This document shows positions 24,683 through 33,707 of a stretch of DNA of 64,000 bases, piece after piece. The translations under genes and the position numbers were made by a program. The DNA is from Streptomyces davaonensis JCM 4913 (GTDB taxonomy: Bacteria; Actinomycetota; Actinomycetes; Streptomycetales; Streptomycetaceae): positions 4,064,053-4,128,052 of the forward strand of contig NC_020504.1 of NCBI RefSeq assembly GCF_000349325.1, in the 5' to 3' direction. Below the pieces are notes generated by a model, which made no database searches, was not told where the DNA came from, and worked only from the letters and a program-made list of their open reading frames with translations. Position 1 is the first letter of the stretch. The number at the start of each line of letters is the position of its first letter.

Positions 24683-25393
24683 TCAGACCAGCCGCCGTGC
24701 CGTCGCCCAGCGCGTCAGCTCATGCCGGTTCGACAGCTGAAGCTTCCTCAGCACCGCCGACACATGCGACTCGACCGTCTTCACGGAGATGAACAGTTGC
24801 TTGGCGATCTCCTTGTAGGCGTAGCCACGGGCGATCAGCCGCAGCACCTCGCGCTCGCGCTGGGTGAGCCGGTCCAGGTCCTCGTCGACCGGAGGGGCGT
24901 CGGTGGAGGCGAAGGCGTCCAGGACGAAGCCGGCCAGGCGGGGCGAGAAGACCGCGTCGCCCTCCTGGACCCGGAAGACGGAGGCGACCAGGTCGGTACC
25001 GGTGATCGTCTTCGTCACATAGCCCCGGGCACCGCCCCGGATCACCCCGATCACATCCTCCGCCGCGTCGGACACGGACAGCGCGAGAAAGCGCACGGGC
25101 TGCTCGGCATCGGCCATCAACGGGGCGCAGCGGCGCAGCACTTCCACCCCGCCGCCGCCCGGCAGGTGCACATCGAGCAGGACCACCTCGGGCCGGGTCG
25201 CGGTGATGACCGATACCGCCTGGTCGACGTCCGCGGCCTCGCCGACGACCTCGACTCCGGTCTGCTCGGTCTGGCCGATCTCGGCCTGGACCCCGGTACG
25301 GAACATCCGGTGGTCGTCGACGAGAACCACGCGCACCCGGCGCTCACCTGCGCCGCCGGGGACCTCCGTCGTACCGTTCGCCTCGTCGCTCAT
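24683..25393 (-). CDS. NarL/LuxR-type response regulator
   Basis: 236 residues. Receiver domain with acidic pocket D26-D27 (VLVDDHRMFR), phospho-acceptor D74 (VVLLDVHLPG), Ser in LALSVSD and Lys in GYVTKTI. The C-terminal LuxR HTH is DRLTQREREVLRLIARGYAYK...SVKTVESHVSAVLRKL. Its ATG overlaps the stop of the kinase gene by 4 bp (ATGA), so the two are a coupled two-component pair. With the divergent PspC protein the set resembles LiaFSR envelope-stress systems. Confidence 0.96.
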   Translation of the reverse strand: MSDEANGTTEVPGGAGERRVRVVLVDDHRMFRTGVQAEIGQTEQTGVEVVGEAADVDQAVSVITATRPEVVLLDVHLPGGGGVEVLRRCAPLMADAEQPVRFLALSVSDAAEDVIGVIRGGARGYVTKTITGTDLVASVFRVQEGDAVFSPRLAGFVLDAFASTDAPPVDEDLDRLTQREREVLRLIARGYAYKEIAKQLFISVKTVESHVSAVLRKLQLSNRHELTRWATARRLV

Positions 25394-26682
25394 GACGTCT
25401 TCTCCGCCCTCTCCATCTCCAGTTCGACCTCCGTGCCGCCGTCGGGGACGGGGCGCAGCCGCGCCGTACCGCCGTTGCGTTCCATGCGGCCGATGATCGA
25501 TTCTCTGACGCCCATGCGGTCGGCGGGTATCGAGTCGAGATCGAAGCCGGGGCCGCGGTCCCGGACGGACACGAAGACCGTCCTCCCCTCGACCTCGGCG
25601 TAGACCTGCACGGCGCCGCCCTCGCCACCGTACTTGGCGGCGTTCACCATCGCCTCGCGCGCGGCCTGCATCTGTGCGGCGATCCTCTCGTCGAGCGGGC
25701 AGTCGCCGACCACGACGACCTCGATGGGGACGCCGTGCTTGTCCTCCACCTCGGCGGCGTTGCGCCGGACCGCGTCGGCGAGGGTGGTGGGTTCGTCGGC
25801 CTCCTCCTTGCCGGTGCCCTCCGGCTTGTACAGCCAGGTGCGCAGGTCGCGCTCCTGGGCGCGGGCGAGGCGGCGCACCTCGCCGGCGTTCTCCGCGTTG
25901 CGCTGGATCAGCGTCAGGGTGTGCAGCACCGAGTCGTGGACATGGGCGGCGACCTCGGCGCGCTCCTGGGCGCGGATGCGCATCAGGCGCTCCTCGGAGA
26001 GGTCCTGGGTCATCCGGACGAGATACGGCCCCGCGAGGAGCGTTATCCCGACGAGGACCGCGAGGGCCGCCTGGAGGACGGAGCCGAGGTGGGCGGCGGA
26101 ACCCTGGAGCACGAAGATGCCGGTGACGCCCGCGGTCACCAGCAGCACACCGCCGGCCGCGCGCAGCAGGCTCAGTGTGCGCCGACGGCGGCCGACCTCC
26201 ATCCAGCGGGCCCGGCGGGCGTTGTCCGCCTGCCGCCAGACCAGGGCGACACCCGCGGCGACCAGCACGACCGGCCAGAGATAGGCCTGGGCGCCGCTGC
26301 CGAGGTCGACGCTGCCCACGAAGACCATGGCCACGACGACCATGAGGAGCAGGGCGACGATCTGGCCCCGGTCCGGCTTGCGGGCGATGAGTCTGCGGCG
26401 GCCGTCCGTCGAGGTCTCGGTGGTGACGAAGGAGGGCGGCTTCTGCCCGGCGACGCCGCCGACGCCGAGCGGCACGAAGAACCAGAACGCGGCATACAGC
26501 AGCGCGCCGAGGCCGTCCGCCATGAACAGTCCGACGAAGACCAGCCGCACCCAGATCACGGGCAGCCCGAGATGTCCGGCGAGCCCCCGCGCCACGCCAC
26601 CGAGCCAACGTCCGTCGCTGCTGCGGTAGAGCTTGCGCGGCGGCCGCGGTTCGGCGAGGGGCGGTGCTGCGGCTTCCGACAT
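25390..26682 (-). CDS. PspC-domain sensor histidine kinase (LiaS/DesK type)
   Basis: 430 residues from ATG 26682. An N-terminal PspC domain (KLYRSSDGRWLGGVARGLAG onward, ~17-75) is unusual for a kinase and common in actinobacteria. Several further membrane helices (~108-220) follow. The HisKA_3 dimerisation domain has the phospho-His at about residue 249 (AAHVHDSVLHTL). The HATPase part shows REAMVNAAKYGG (N box) and DRGPGFD (G box). It should sense envelope or membrane stress and phosphorylate the regulator encoded next to it. The frame continues upstream without a ribosome site, so the inner ATG is used. Confidence 0.95.
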   Translation of the reverse strand: MSEAAAPPLAEPRPPRKLYRSSDGRWLGGVARGLAGHLGLPVIWVRLVFVGLFMADGLGALLYAAFWFFVPLGVGGVAGQKPPSFVTTETSTDGRRRLIARKPDRGQIVALLLMVVVAMVFVGSVDLGSGAQAYLWPVVLVAAGVALVWRQADNARRARWMEVGRRRRTLSLLRAAGGVLLVTAGVTGIFVLQGSAAHLGSVLQAALAVLVGITLLAGPYLVRMTQDLSEERLMRIRAQERAEVAAHVHDSVLHTLTLIQRNAENAGEVRRLARAQERDLRTWLYKPEGTGKEEADEPTTLADAVRRNAAEVEDKHGVPIEVVVVGDCPLDERIAAQMQAAREAMVNAAKYGGEGGAVQVYAEVEGRTVFVSVRDRGPGFDLDSIPADRMGVRESIIGRMERNGGTARLRPVPDGGTEVELEMERAEKTS

Positions 26683-26861
26683 GCCACCGATGGTCACACG
26701 AGCGGCGCAGCGGAGCATCAGGGTTCGCCCCCGAGACTCCCCCGATCTTCGGGCCGCCGCCGTCTCGAACGGGTCCCGGGCGTCGGCTCAGGGGCGATAT
26801 CAGGGTCCGGCCAGGGTCGTTCCCACTGCCGCCGGGGCGCCTCGGCCGTCACCATGGACGC

Positions 26862-28310
26862 ATGACTGATCACGAGCACGCCGCGACGGGTCCGGGACCC
26901 GGCTCCGGCCCGCGCCCCACTGCGGGCGCCGGGCCGCAGGATGCCGCGCCCGCCGCGGACCCGGCTCCCGGCGCGGGCGTCGGCTCGCGTGCGCACGGGC
27001 GGACGCCCGCGCAGGAAGAAGGAGGAGGCGTCGAGCCGCCCGGCCGGTTCCGGCGGGACCGGCGGCACAAGATGCTCGCCGGGGTGTGCGCGGGGCTCGG
27101 ACGGCAGTGCGACATGGATCCGGTGATCTTCCGGATCACCCTCGCGGTCCTCTCCGCGACCGGCGGCCTCGGCCTGATCTTCTACGGCTTCGCCTGGCTC
27201 TTCGTCCCGTACGAGGACGACGAGGAGAACGAGGTGCGCAAGCTGCTGACCGGCCGGGTGGACGGCCAGGCGCTGACGGCGGTGCTGTTCGCGCTGGTCG
27301 GCTGCGGGGTCTTCCTGACGCTGATGACGAACGGCGGGGTGCTGTCCTTCGCCGTCATACTCTCCCTGCTGCTCGCGGGCGCCGGCTACTGGTCGCGGCA
27401 GCGCGGCGGCGCCGACCCCGATCCGCTCGCCGCGCAGGCCGTCGCCGACGCCCCGCCGGAGGCCCAGGCGCCCCCGGTGCCGACGTCCTACCCGTCCTGG
27501 TGGCGCGACCCGATCGTCAAGGACGGCACGCATGACGGCGGCACCGGCTATCTGTGGGGCCCCCGCGACTCCCGCGACCGCGACATCGCGGCGGCGGTCG
27601 ACATCAGCCTCGGCCCCGGCTACGGGCACCGCCGGGAGGACCTGCGCGCCCGCCGCTCCCAGCCGCCGAAGCCGCGCGGCCCCCGCTGGATCGGCGGCTG
27701 GATTCTGCTGCTGGCCCTGTTCGCAGGTGGTCTCGGCACCAGGCTGACGTGGGACGACCATCCCCTCGGCACCAGCCTCCAGACGGGCCTCGCCGCCGCG
27801 CTGATCGTCTTCGGCGTCGGCATCGCGGTCAGCGCGTTCCTCGGGCGCACCGGCGCCGGGTCGGTCTTCCTCGCGGTGGTCACCGCGGGACTGCTGGCCG
27901 CGTCTGCGGCACTGCCCAAGGACATCGGCACCCAATGGATACGCACGACCTGGGAGCCCGCCACGGTGGCGGCGGTCCAGCCGCGGTACGACCTCGGCAC
28001 CGGCGTCGGCACCCTCGATCTGAGCGGGTTGGACGTGGCCAAGGGGAAGACGGTGACCACAAGCGCCGAGGTGGGCGTGGGACAGCTGAAGGTGATCGTC
28101 CCGCCGGAGGTGACGGTGGAGGTGGGCATCGACGTGGGCGTGGGAGACATCCAGCTGCCGGGCGACGACAAGGAGGACGTGGATGTGGCACCGGACAAGC
28201 ACAAGGACGTCACGTTGAAACCGGCCAAGGGTGCCAAGGCGGCGGGCACCATCGAGCTCGACCTCAATGTCGGCGTGGGACAGGCGGAGGTGCGGCGTGC
28301 TGCGTCATAG
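26862..28310 (+). CDS. PspC-domain multi-helix membrane protein, LiaF-like
   Basis: 482 residues from ATG 26862. The Pro/Gly/Ala-rich N-terminus is followed by a PspC domain (DRRHKMLAGVCAGLGRQCDM, then a helix ending YGFAWLFVPY, ~64-115). Several membrane helices come next. The C-terminal beta-rich domain has repeated VGVGQLKV, GVGDIQL and NVGVGQAEV turns, like the toastrack/LiaF C-terminal fold. In LiaFSR systems LiaF inhibits the kinase until stress. It is divergent from the PspC-kinase gene with 179 bp between, so shared control is likely. Confidence 0.88.
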   Translation: MTDHEHAATGPGPGSGPRPTAGAGPQDAAPAADPAPGAGVGSRAHGRTPAQEEGGGVEPPGRFRRDRRHKMLAGVCAGLGRQCDMDPVIFRITLAVLSATGGLGLIFYGFAWLFVPYEDDEENEVRKLLTGRVDGQALTAVLFALVGCGVFLTLMTNGGVLSFAVILSLLLAGAGYWSRQRGGADPDPLAAQAVADAPPEAQAPPVPTSYPSWWRDPIVKDGTHDGGTGYLWGPRDSRDRDIAAAVDISLGPGYGHRREDLRARRSQPPKPRGPRWIGGWILLLALFAGGLGTRLTWDDHPLGTSLQTGLAAALIVFGVGIAVSAFLGRTGAGSVFLAVVTAGLLAASAALPKDIGTQWIRTTWEPATVAAVQPRYDLGTGVGTLDLSGLDVAKGKTVTTSAEVGVGQLKVIVPPEVTVEVGIDVGVGDIQLPGDDKEDVDVAPDKHKDVTLKPAKGAKAAGTIELDLNVGVGQAEVRRAAS

Positions 28311-28518
28311 GTTCCAGCCGGGCCGACTGGTCGCGGGCGCGTTCCTCACCCTCGCGGGCGTGATCTACGCCGGGGACGCGGGCGGGGCCTGGGAGACACC
28401 GTGGTTCGTTGTGATCCCCGTGGTGTTGGGAGGTCTGGGACTGGCCGGGGCGACGGCGGTGCTGTCCCGGGGGATACGGCGGCGACGCGGCGCGGGGTCC
28501 GCGGGGGGCAGCTCCTGA
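28297..28518 (+). CDS. 73-residue membrane protein coupled to the PspC gene
   Basis: GTG 28297 lies inside the last codons of the PspC gene (14-bp overlap) with GGAGGTG just upstream, so translation is coupled. Two helices: LVAGAFLTLAGVIYAG and WFVVIPVVLGGLGLAGATAVL, then an Arg-rich tail. It is probably a partner of the PspC protein. No family recognised. Confidence 0.75.
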   Translation: MLRHRFQPGRLVAGAFLTLAGVIYAGDAGGAWETPWFVVIPVVLGGLGLAGATAVLSRGIRRRRGAGSAGGSS

Positions 28519-28567
28519 CCGGGGGCGCCTACCGACCAAGAGCGACTACCGGCCCGGGTCGGCGCGC

Positions 28568-29101
28568 CTACACCTCATATCCCGCTCGGCGCCGCTTCCG
28601 CGTTCGGAGCATCGCGTCCAACGACAGATACGGGGCGCCGGCCAGGACCAGCGGCAGCCAGGCCATGAGGTAGGCGAGGTCATTGCCGTAGTAGTAGGGC
28701 TCCGCCGCCCAGCTCACCGTCAGCCAGAGGCTGAGCGAGATCAGGGCGCCGCCGAGAGCGGCGAGACGGGCGAGGAGGCCGAGGAGGGTGCCGATGCCGA
28801 CCGCCAGTTCGCCGAAGGCGATGGCGTAACCGAAGGCGACGGGGTTGTCCAGGGCCATGTCGACCATGTCCGGGATGGCGGCGGAGTCGCGGACGGCTCG
28901 CATCATGTCGCCGATGGAGCCGGAGCCGGAGTCCTTCAGGAAGGAGCTGTCGGTCAGCTTGTCGAGGGAGGCGTAGATGAAGGTGACGCCCAGGAAGACG
29001 CGGAGCGGGAGGAGGGCGTAGTGCGTGGCCAGGTCGCGCCAGTCGCGGCCGCCGCCGTCCAGATAGGGGTCGTGCGCGTCCGTACGGAAGCCGTGGGTCA
29101 T
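28568..29101 (-). CDS. DoxX family membrane protein
   Basis: 177 residues with four membrane helices. The first has the DoxX pattern LRVFLGVTFIYASLDKL, and the second GYAIAFGELAVGIGTLLGL carries the conserved Gly/Glu pair. Family members are linked to oxidative or thiol stress and terminal-oxidase subunits, but the role here is unknown. AGAGG precedes the ATG. It is a single gene with co-directional neighbour 29231-30514. Confidence 0.9.
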   Translation of the reverse strand: MTHGFRTDAHDPYLDGGGRDWRDLATHYALLPLRVFLGVTFIYASLDKLTDSSFLKDSGSGSIGDMMRAVRDSAAIPDMVDMALDNPVAFGYAIAFGELAVGIGTLLGLLARLAALGGALISLSLWLTVSWAAEPYYYGNDLAYLMAWLPLVLAGAPYLSLDAMLRTRKRRRAGYEV

Positions 29102-29230
29102 CGGTGCCGCCTCTCGCCCGTCGGGACGTGCCCCTCAAGGGACGATACGTACACCGACTGGGACCCGCTCAATCCTGACCCGACCATTTTCTCCGCGTTG
29201 ACGGTTTTTCGCCCCGCCGTGGCACGGGGG

Positions 29231-30514
29231 TCACTCGGTCACATCGATCGCGTACCGCCCGGTCTCCACCCCGGCGGCCGTGACCACCTGTACGTCCACC
29301 CTGCCGGGCTCCACGTCGGCCGGTACCGGAACCGTCAGCAGCGTGTCCGTGGGGTTGCTGAAGCCGCCCCTGACCGGGATGAGGGGGACATGGACGTTGA
29401 CCGGGCCGATGCGGACGACCATGCGGGAGAGACGGTCGGCGGTGCCGGCGCCCGGCGGGACGAAGCCGGCGCCGCGGATCTCGATGTCGTCGCCCGTGCG
29501 GATGGGGCCGTCGAGGTCGCCCGCCTCGCGGGAGCGGACCACGGAGAGGATCACCGGGCGGCCGCCCTCCGCGTACTTGCCGGCCAGGTAGGTCGCGGCG
29601 GAGATCAGGACGACCACGGCGAGGCCCCAGGGCAGGTCGGGGAGCTGGTCCGGGCGGCGGGCGAGGCGTACCGCGGCGAAGAGGAGGGCCACCGCGCCGA
29701 TCACGACGTACTGGATGTCCGCGAAGGTCCCCCGGCCCGCGTCGTCCGTGAGGAGGTCCGAGGCCCGGGGGCGGTCGGCCCGTACCTTCTGGAGGCGCTG
29801 GCCCAGTACACGCAGGCCCACCACTCGGCGGACGAGGACGGCGACCGCGCACACCACCGCGAGTACGGTCACCACGCCAGCGCCGCGGGCCAGTTCGAAG
29901 CCGGAGATCAGCGTGTCGCGTTCGGCGGGGTCGGAGGCGGCGGCGAGGCGGCCCACCAGGACGAGCACCGCGTACGCCAGGAACAGCACCCAGGCCACCG
30001 CCACCGCGCGGGAGGTGGACAGCCGGTTGTCGTCACCGATGACCGGCGCCAGCGCGCCGCCCCGGGCGCGGTGAAACCAGGATGCCGTCGTCAGCGCGCC
30101 CGCCGTCACCGCCGCCGCGAGCAGTCCGGCCGTGCGGGCGCTGGTCCAGCCCGCGCCGATCGCCGTCAACGCCTGGACCAGCAGGAGCAGGACGACCAGT
30201 CCCCACACCGTGTACGCGGTGCGGTGCCACAGGCGGGTCAGCCATGCCTCGCCCTCGGCGCGGCCGCGTTCGGCGACCAGTTCGGCGGACTGGGTGAGTT
30301 CCTCGGAGACCCACTGCCGGGACGCCGACGCCGAGTGCGCCACACCCGCGGGCAAGCCCTGCCCGGCGGCGAACTCGTCCCGTTTCAGCAGGAATTCGGC
30401 GACCGCGCGCCGGTGTCCCGCGCGCGCCCCGTGCGGACAGTCCCCGCAGGTACAGCCGCCCGCGTGGGCACCCGTGCCCGGGTCCGCGCCCTGTCTCGCC
30501 TCCTGCACCGCCAC
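29231..30514 (-). CDS. multi-helix membrane protein with N-terminal Cys cluster and C-terminal IPT-like domain
   Basis: 427 residues from GTG 30514. A Cys/His cluster lies near the start (GGCTCGDCPHGARAGH: CxCxxCxH), which may bind zinc or iron. Five or six membrane helices lie at ~105-275 (for example TVWGLVVLLLLVQALTAIGA, VLFLAYAVLVLVGRLAAA). The C-terminal ~110 residues (PVILSVVRSREAGDLDG..., TGDDIEIRGAGFVPPG) look like an IPT/TIG-type beta domain. No family name recognised. The ribosome site is weak. Confidence 0.8.
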   Translation of the reverse strand: MAVQEARQGADPGTGAHAGGCTCGDCPHGARAGHRRAVAEFLLKRDEFAAGQGLPAGVAHSASASRQWVSEELTQSAELVAERGRAEGEAWLTRLWHRTAYTVWGLVVLLLLVQALTAIGAGWTSARTAGLLAAAVTAGALTTASWFHRARGGALAPVIGDDNRLSTSRAVAVAWVLFLAYAVLVLVGRLAAASDPAERDTLISGFELARGAGVVTVLAVVCAVAVLVRRVVGLRVLGQRLQKVRADRPRASDLLTDDAGRGTFADIQYVVIGAVALLFAAVRLARRPDQLPDLPWGLAVVVLISAATYLAGKYAEGGRPVILSVVRSREAGDLDGPIRTGDDIEIRGAGFVPPGAGTADRLSRMVVRIGPVNVHVPLIPVRGGFSNPTDTLLTVPVPADVEPGRVDVQVVTAAGVETGRYAIDVTE

Positions 30515-30680
30515 GTCCGACGCCCGCCTTCCTCACGCTCCGTACCGCCACAACTCCAGTGCAACGCCAGCGAATTGTGCCCTACGCCACCTGGAGCCCG
30601 CCCGGCAGGTCCGGTCCGTGGAAGCCCTGCCGGGAGTGACGGGCGGGCCGCCGTGTTGACCCGGCTGGGAGAATCTCCCT

Positions 30681-31568
30681 ATGGCCGAGATCATCCAGCG
30701 CGACGGGACCTGGGCCTTCGACGGCACCACGGTCAGGATCACGCCGGGTCTGCACCGCTCGGTGCCGCTGTTCCGGCAGACGTACGGGGAGATCGCCGTA
30801 CCGCTGGAGGCCGTGGCCGGGGTCGTCTTCGAACCCGAACGCAGGCGCGGGCGGCTGCGGATGAGGCTGCGCGAGGGCGCCGATCCGCTGCTCCAGGCGA
30901 CGGGTGGCCGGCTGCCCGATCCGGCGGATCCGTACCGTCTCGCGGTGGACGTGGACCGGGCCGGGGTCGCCGAGTACGTGGCCGAGGAGATCCGCCGCTC
31001 GCTGCTGCTGGACCAGATCCCGAGCGAGCCCACCAAGGCCTACCTGCTGCCCGGTCCCCCGGTCCCGGTCTCGGTGCGCTCCTCGGACGGCACGGTCTCC
31101 TTCGACGGGATCCAGATCCGGATCGACTGGGCCGACACCTCCGACCGCGTCAAGCGCGCGACCGGGCCGCGGATCATCAACGTCGCCGATGTCGTCCAGG
31201 TCGAGTGGCTGCCCAACTCGGGCTACGAGGACGGCTTTCTGCGGTTCGTGAGCCGGGAGACGTCGTTCTCCAAGCTTCCGCCGGAGAAGGATCCGTACGC
31301 CCTCGATCTGTGGGGCAGCGCCCGCCGCGATCTGCTCACCGCGCTGGTCGCGACGGCGGTGACCGCCCGGCTGCCGCACCCCTCCACGCGCACCGGCGTC
31401 GAGTACGCCGAGCGCGTCCGCCCCCTCGCCGCGGCCGTGCCGCCGCCGGCCGACCATCACGACGTGCTGCTGCGCAGACTGCGGGAGCTGGGCGAGCTGT
31501 ACAAGGACGGGGTGCTCACGGACGAGGAGTTCGCGATGACCAAGGCGGCCGTGCTCAGAGGTTTCTGA
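30681..31568 (+). CDS. DUF4429 tandem-domain protein with SHOCT tail
   Basis: 295 residues from ATG 30681. Two related beta-rich halves of ~110 residues each occur (first GTWAFDGTTVRITPG, second GTVSFDGIQIRIDWA), the DUF4429 duplication. The last ~35 residues (LLRRLRELGELYKDGVLTDEEFAMTKAAVLRG) form a SHOCT domain, a short oligomerisation or binding helix pair. No signal peptide. The family is common in Streptomyces, often near stress or membrane genes, but has no defined activity. Confidence 0.9.
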   Translation: MAEIIQRDGTWAFDGTTVRITPGLHRSVPLFRQTYGEIAVPLEAVAGVVFEPERRRGRLRMRLREGADPLLQATGGRLPDPADPYRLAVDVDRAGVAEYVAEEIRRSLLLDQIPSEPTKAYLLPGPPVPVSVRSSDGTVSFDGIQIRIDWADTSDRVKRATGPRIINVADVVQVEWLPNSGYEDGFLRFVSRETSFSKLPPEKDPYALDLWGSARRDLLTALVATAVTARLPHPSTRTGVEYAERVRPLAAAVPPPADHHDVLLRRLRELGELYKDGVLTDEEFAMTKAAVLRGF

Positions 31569-31576
31569 GCCACCGC

Positions 31577-31610
31577 ACGGCTATGACAGCAGAACGGCTA
31601 TGACAGCAGA
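31577..31610. repeat. 17-bp perfect tandem duplication at convergent gene ends
   Basis: ACGGCTATGACAGCAGA occurs twice head-to-tail (31577-31593, 31594-31610). The second copy contains the stop codon of the aldolase-family gene (31598). A recent slippage duplication is the simplest reading. Confidence 0.85.
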
Positions 31611-32392
31611 TCCGGCTCGCTGCGGCTGATGTCCTGCCACAACGGCTGGTAGTTGATCCAGGCCACCAGGTCCCCGCCCAGTTGCTCCCGGGTCGCGACC
31701 GCCGCCTTGTGGTCGATGAGGACCGGGCGGCCCGCCGCCTTCGCGGTGAGCTGCACCTGGCACGAACGCTCCAGGGACAGGAACCACCAGGCCGCCGCGT
31801 CCACCGAGTCGCCCACGGTGAGCAGTCCGTGGTTGCGCAGCACCAGCGCCTTGCAGGAGTCGAGGGCGTCCGCGATCCTGCGGCCCTCCTCGGCGTCGAC
31901 GGTGACGCCGCTGTAGGCGTCGTACAGGGCGAGGTCCTCGTAGAAGGCGCAGCTCTCCTGGGTGATCGGGTCGAGCAGCTCGCCGAGCGCGGCCAGCGCC
32001 CGGCCGTGCACGGAGTGGCAGTGGGCGACGGCGACGACGTCGGGGCGGGCGGCGTGGACCTGGGCGTGCACGGCGAAGGCGGCCTGGTTGACGTGGTAGC
32101 GGCCCTCGACGACCTGTCCGTCGGAGTTGGCCAGCACCAGATCGCTGACGGTGACATGCCTGAAGGGCATCCCGAAGGGGTTCACCCAGAAGCAGTCGCT
32201 GAACTCCGGATCGCGCGCGGTGATGTGCCCCGAGACCCCGTCCTCGAAGCCGAGGCGCCCGAAGATCCGCAGCGCGCCCGCGAGCCGTTCCTTGCGGTGC
32301 CGACGTTCGTCCTCGACCGAGTCGTGCATCGGCGGCATCGCGAACCGCAGCCGGTCGGTGGGCAGCGGAAGCGGCGGCGTGGGCCCGAGCAT
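31598..32392 (-). CDS. class II aldolase/adducin family protein
   Basis: 264 residues from ATG 32392 with AGGAGG 7 nt upstream. Motifs of the fuculose-aldolase/adducin head fold: GHITARD (53-59), HCHSVHGRALA (zinc-binding His pair) and LRNHGLLTVGDS (third His). The expected metal-site His residues are all present. Bacterial members act as L-fuculose-phosphate, ribulose-phosphate or related aldolases/epimerases; the substrate is not clear here because no sugar-pathway genes are nearby. It converges on the DUF4429 gene. Confidence 0.9.
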   Translation of the reverse strand: MLGPTPPLPLPTDRLRFAMPPMHDSVEDERRHRKERLAGALRIFGRLGFEDGVSGHITARDPEFSDCFWVNPFGMPFRHVTVSDLVLANSDGQVVEGRYHVNQAAFAVHAQVHAARPDVVAVAHCHSVHGRALAALGELLDPITQESCAFYEDLALYDAYSGVTVDAEEGRRIADALDSCKALVLRNHGLLTVGDSVDAAAWWFLSLERSCQVQLTAKAAGRPVLIDHKAAVATREQLGGDLVAWINYQPLWQDISRSEPDLLS

Positions 32393-32562
32393 GTGGCAGC
32401 CTCCTGCACTGATTGCTTTACGGCCCGGAAGTTACCGTCGGTCAGGGCAAAAGGGCAGGGCCGAGTTGTAAAGATGACGCGCAACCCTTTCAGGCACTCG
32501 GGGGTCTGGGATGCGGAATCAGTGGTTCAGCGTCATTTTTCAGCCAGAAGCCAGGAGCCCCA

Positions 32563-33174
32563 GTGAGTCTCGCCGACCGTCACGTCACCGCCCTCATGCG
32601 GCAGCTCGCCTCCCAGGACGTCGTCGAGCTCGTCCACCCCTTCGCCGAGTGGGAGACCCTCGGCGCCCTCGCCTACATCGCCGAGTGCTACGGCTTCCGG
32701 TACGCGGACGTGCGCCATGTCGGCAAGGAGAAGACCGTGCACGTCACCATGGTCCGGGACCCCGACCCGCGGGCCGTGCAGCGCGCGGCGGCCAACGCGG
32801 CCGCGTTCCCGCAGGCGGGCGCGGGCGGCCCGGTGCCCGGTATGTACCAGGGCTCGCTGACCCCGGTCCCCGAGGCCCAGCCGGACGTCGACCTGATCGC
32901 GACGCTCATCCGGTACGACGCCCTGGGCGCCGCCGCCAACCGCAAGCAGCTGCTCACCATGTCCTGGGGCATCCCGCTGGTGCTGGTGCTGCTGGCCGCG
33001 CTGACCGGCAAGTTCGCGGTGCTGCTGACGCTCGCCGCGCTGGTCCCGGCGTTCCTGCTGATCACCCTGCGGGTGAACGAGACCCGCCGCGCCAAGCTGG
33101 CCGAGCGCCTGACCGCGGCAGGCTGCACACCGGTACGCGACGAACAGGGCCGGGAGCGGTACGTCCGCGCCTGA
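32563..33174 (+). CDS. hypothetical membrane protein, two C-terminal helices
   Basis: 203 residues from GTG 32563 (AGGAG 5 nt upstream; a longer frame from 32413 lacks support). The first ~130 residues are a soluble domain (RHVTALMRQLASQDVVELV..., HVTMVRDPDPRAVQRAA). A helical hairpin follows (MSWGIPLVLVLLAALTGKF, VLLTLAALVPAFLLITL), with a short charged cytoplasmic end. It looks like a Streptomyces-conserved gene of unknown role. It is followed 43 bp later by a PPOX-fold gene on the same strand. Confidence 0.8.
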   Translation: MSLADRHVTALMRQLASQDVVELVHPFAEWETLGALAYIAECYGFRYADVRHVGKEKTVHVTMVRDPDPRAVQRAAANAAAFPQAGAGGPVPGMYQGSLTPVPEAQPDVDLIATLIRYDALGAAANRKQLLTMSWGIPLVLVLLAALTGKFAVLLTLAALVPAFLLITLRVNETRRAKLAERLTAAGCTPVRDEQGRERYVRA

Positions 33175-33217
33175 TAAGCGGACAGAAGATGTCGGGTATC
33201 GGCGCCACACTCGTCGT

Positions 33218-33691
33218 ATGACGAACAACTGGGCCGCGTTCACCACCGCCGAACCCGCACTCGCCAAGCTCGTCGAGGAGCGCTTCGGTGCCTTCACGCA
33301 CCACGTCCTCGCCACCCTCCGCAAGGACGGCTCCCCGCGCACCACGGGTCTCGAGGTGACCTTCCGGGGCGGCGAGCTGTGGCTCGGCATGATGCCGGAC
33401 TCGCTCAAGGCGCTCGATCTGCGCCGCGACCCCCGCTTCGCGCTCCAGGCGAACCCCGGCGAGGGCCAGTCCATGGGCGGCGGCGATGTCCGCATCAGCG
33501 GCCGGGCGATCGAGGTCGAGGACCCGGCAGAGAAGGCCGCATACGGCGAAGAGGTGGAACCGCCGGAGCCGTTCCACCTCTTCCGCACCGAGCTGACGGA
33601 GGTCGTGAGGACCTACGTGGAGGACGACAAGTACCTCGTCCTCCAGGTCTGGAAGCCCGGTGAGCCGCTGCGCCTGATCAAGCGGACCTGA
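33218..33691 (+). CDS. PPOX-class (pyridoxamine 5'-phosphate oxidase-like) flavin/F420-binding protein
   Basis: 157 residues. Split beta-barrel typical of PNPOx-like F420/FMN proteins: ATLRKDGSPRTTGLEVTF, LWLGMMPDSLKALDLRRDPRFALQ, DVRISGRAIEVEDP, VLQVWKPGEPLRLI. Streptomyces has many such deazaflavin-dependent reductases; substrate unknown. It is the last plus-strand gene before guaA, which converges on it with 16 bp between stops. Confidence 0.9.
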   Translation: MTNNWAAFTTAEPALAKLVEERFGAFTHHVLATLRKDGSPRTTGLEVTFRGGELWLGMMPDSLKALDLRRDPRFALQANPGEGQSMGGGDVRISGRAIEVEDPAEKAAYGEEVEPPEPFHLFRTELTEVVRTYVEDDKYLVLQVWKPGEPLRLIKRT

Positions 33692-33707
33692 CGCAGCCAG
33701 GGAGTGC

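Noticed and set aside
25394..26608. Upstream extension of the response-regulator frame to 641 codons
   Set aside because: Overlaps the kinase in another frame; the receiver domain begins just after ATG 25393, which has the coupled ATGA overlap.
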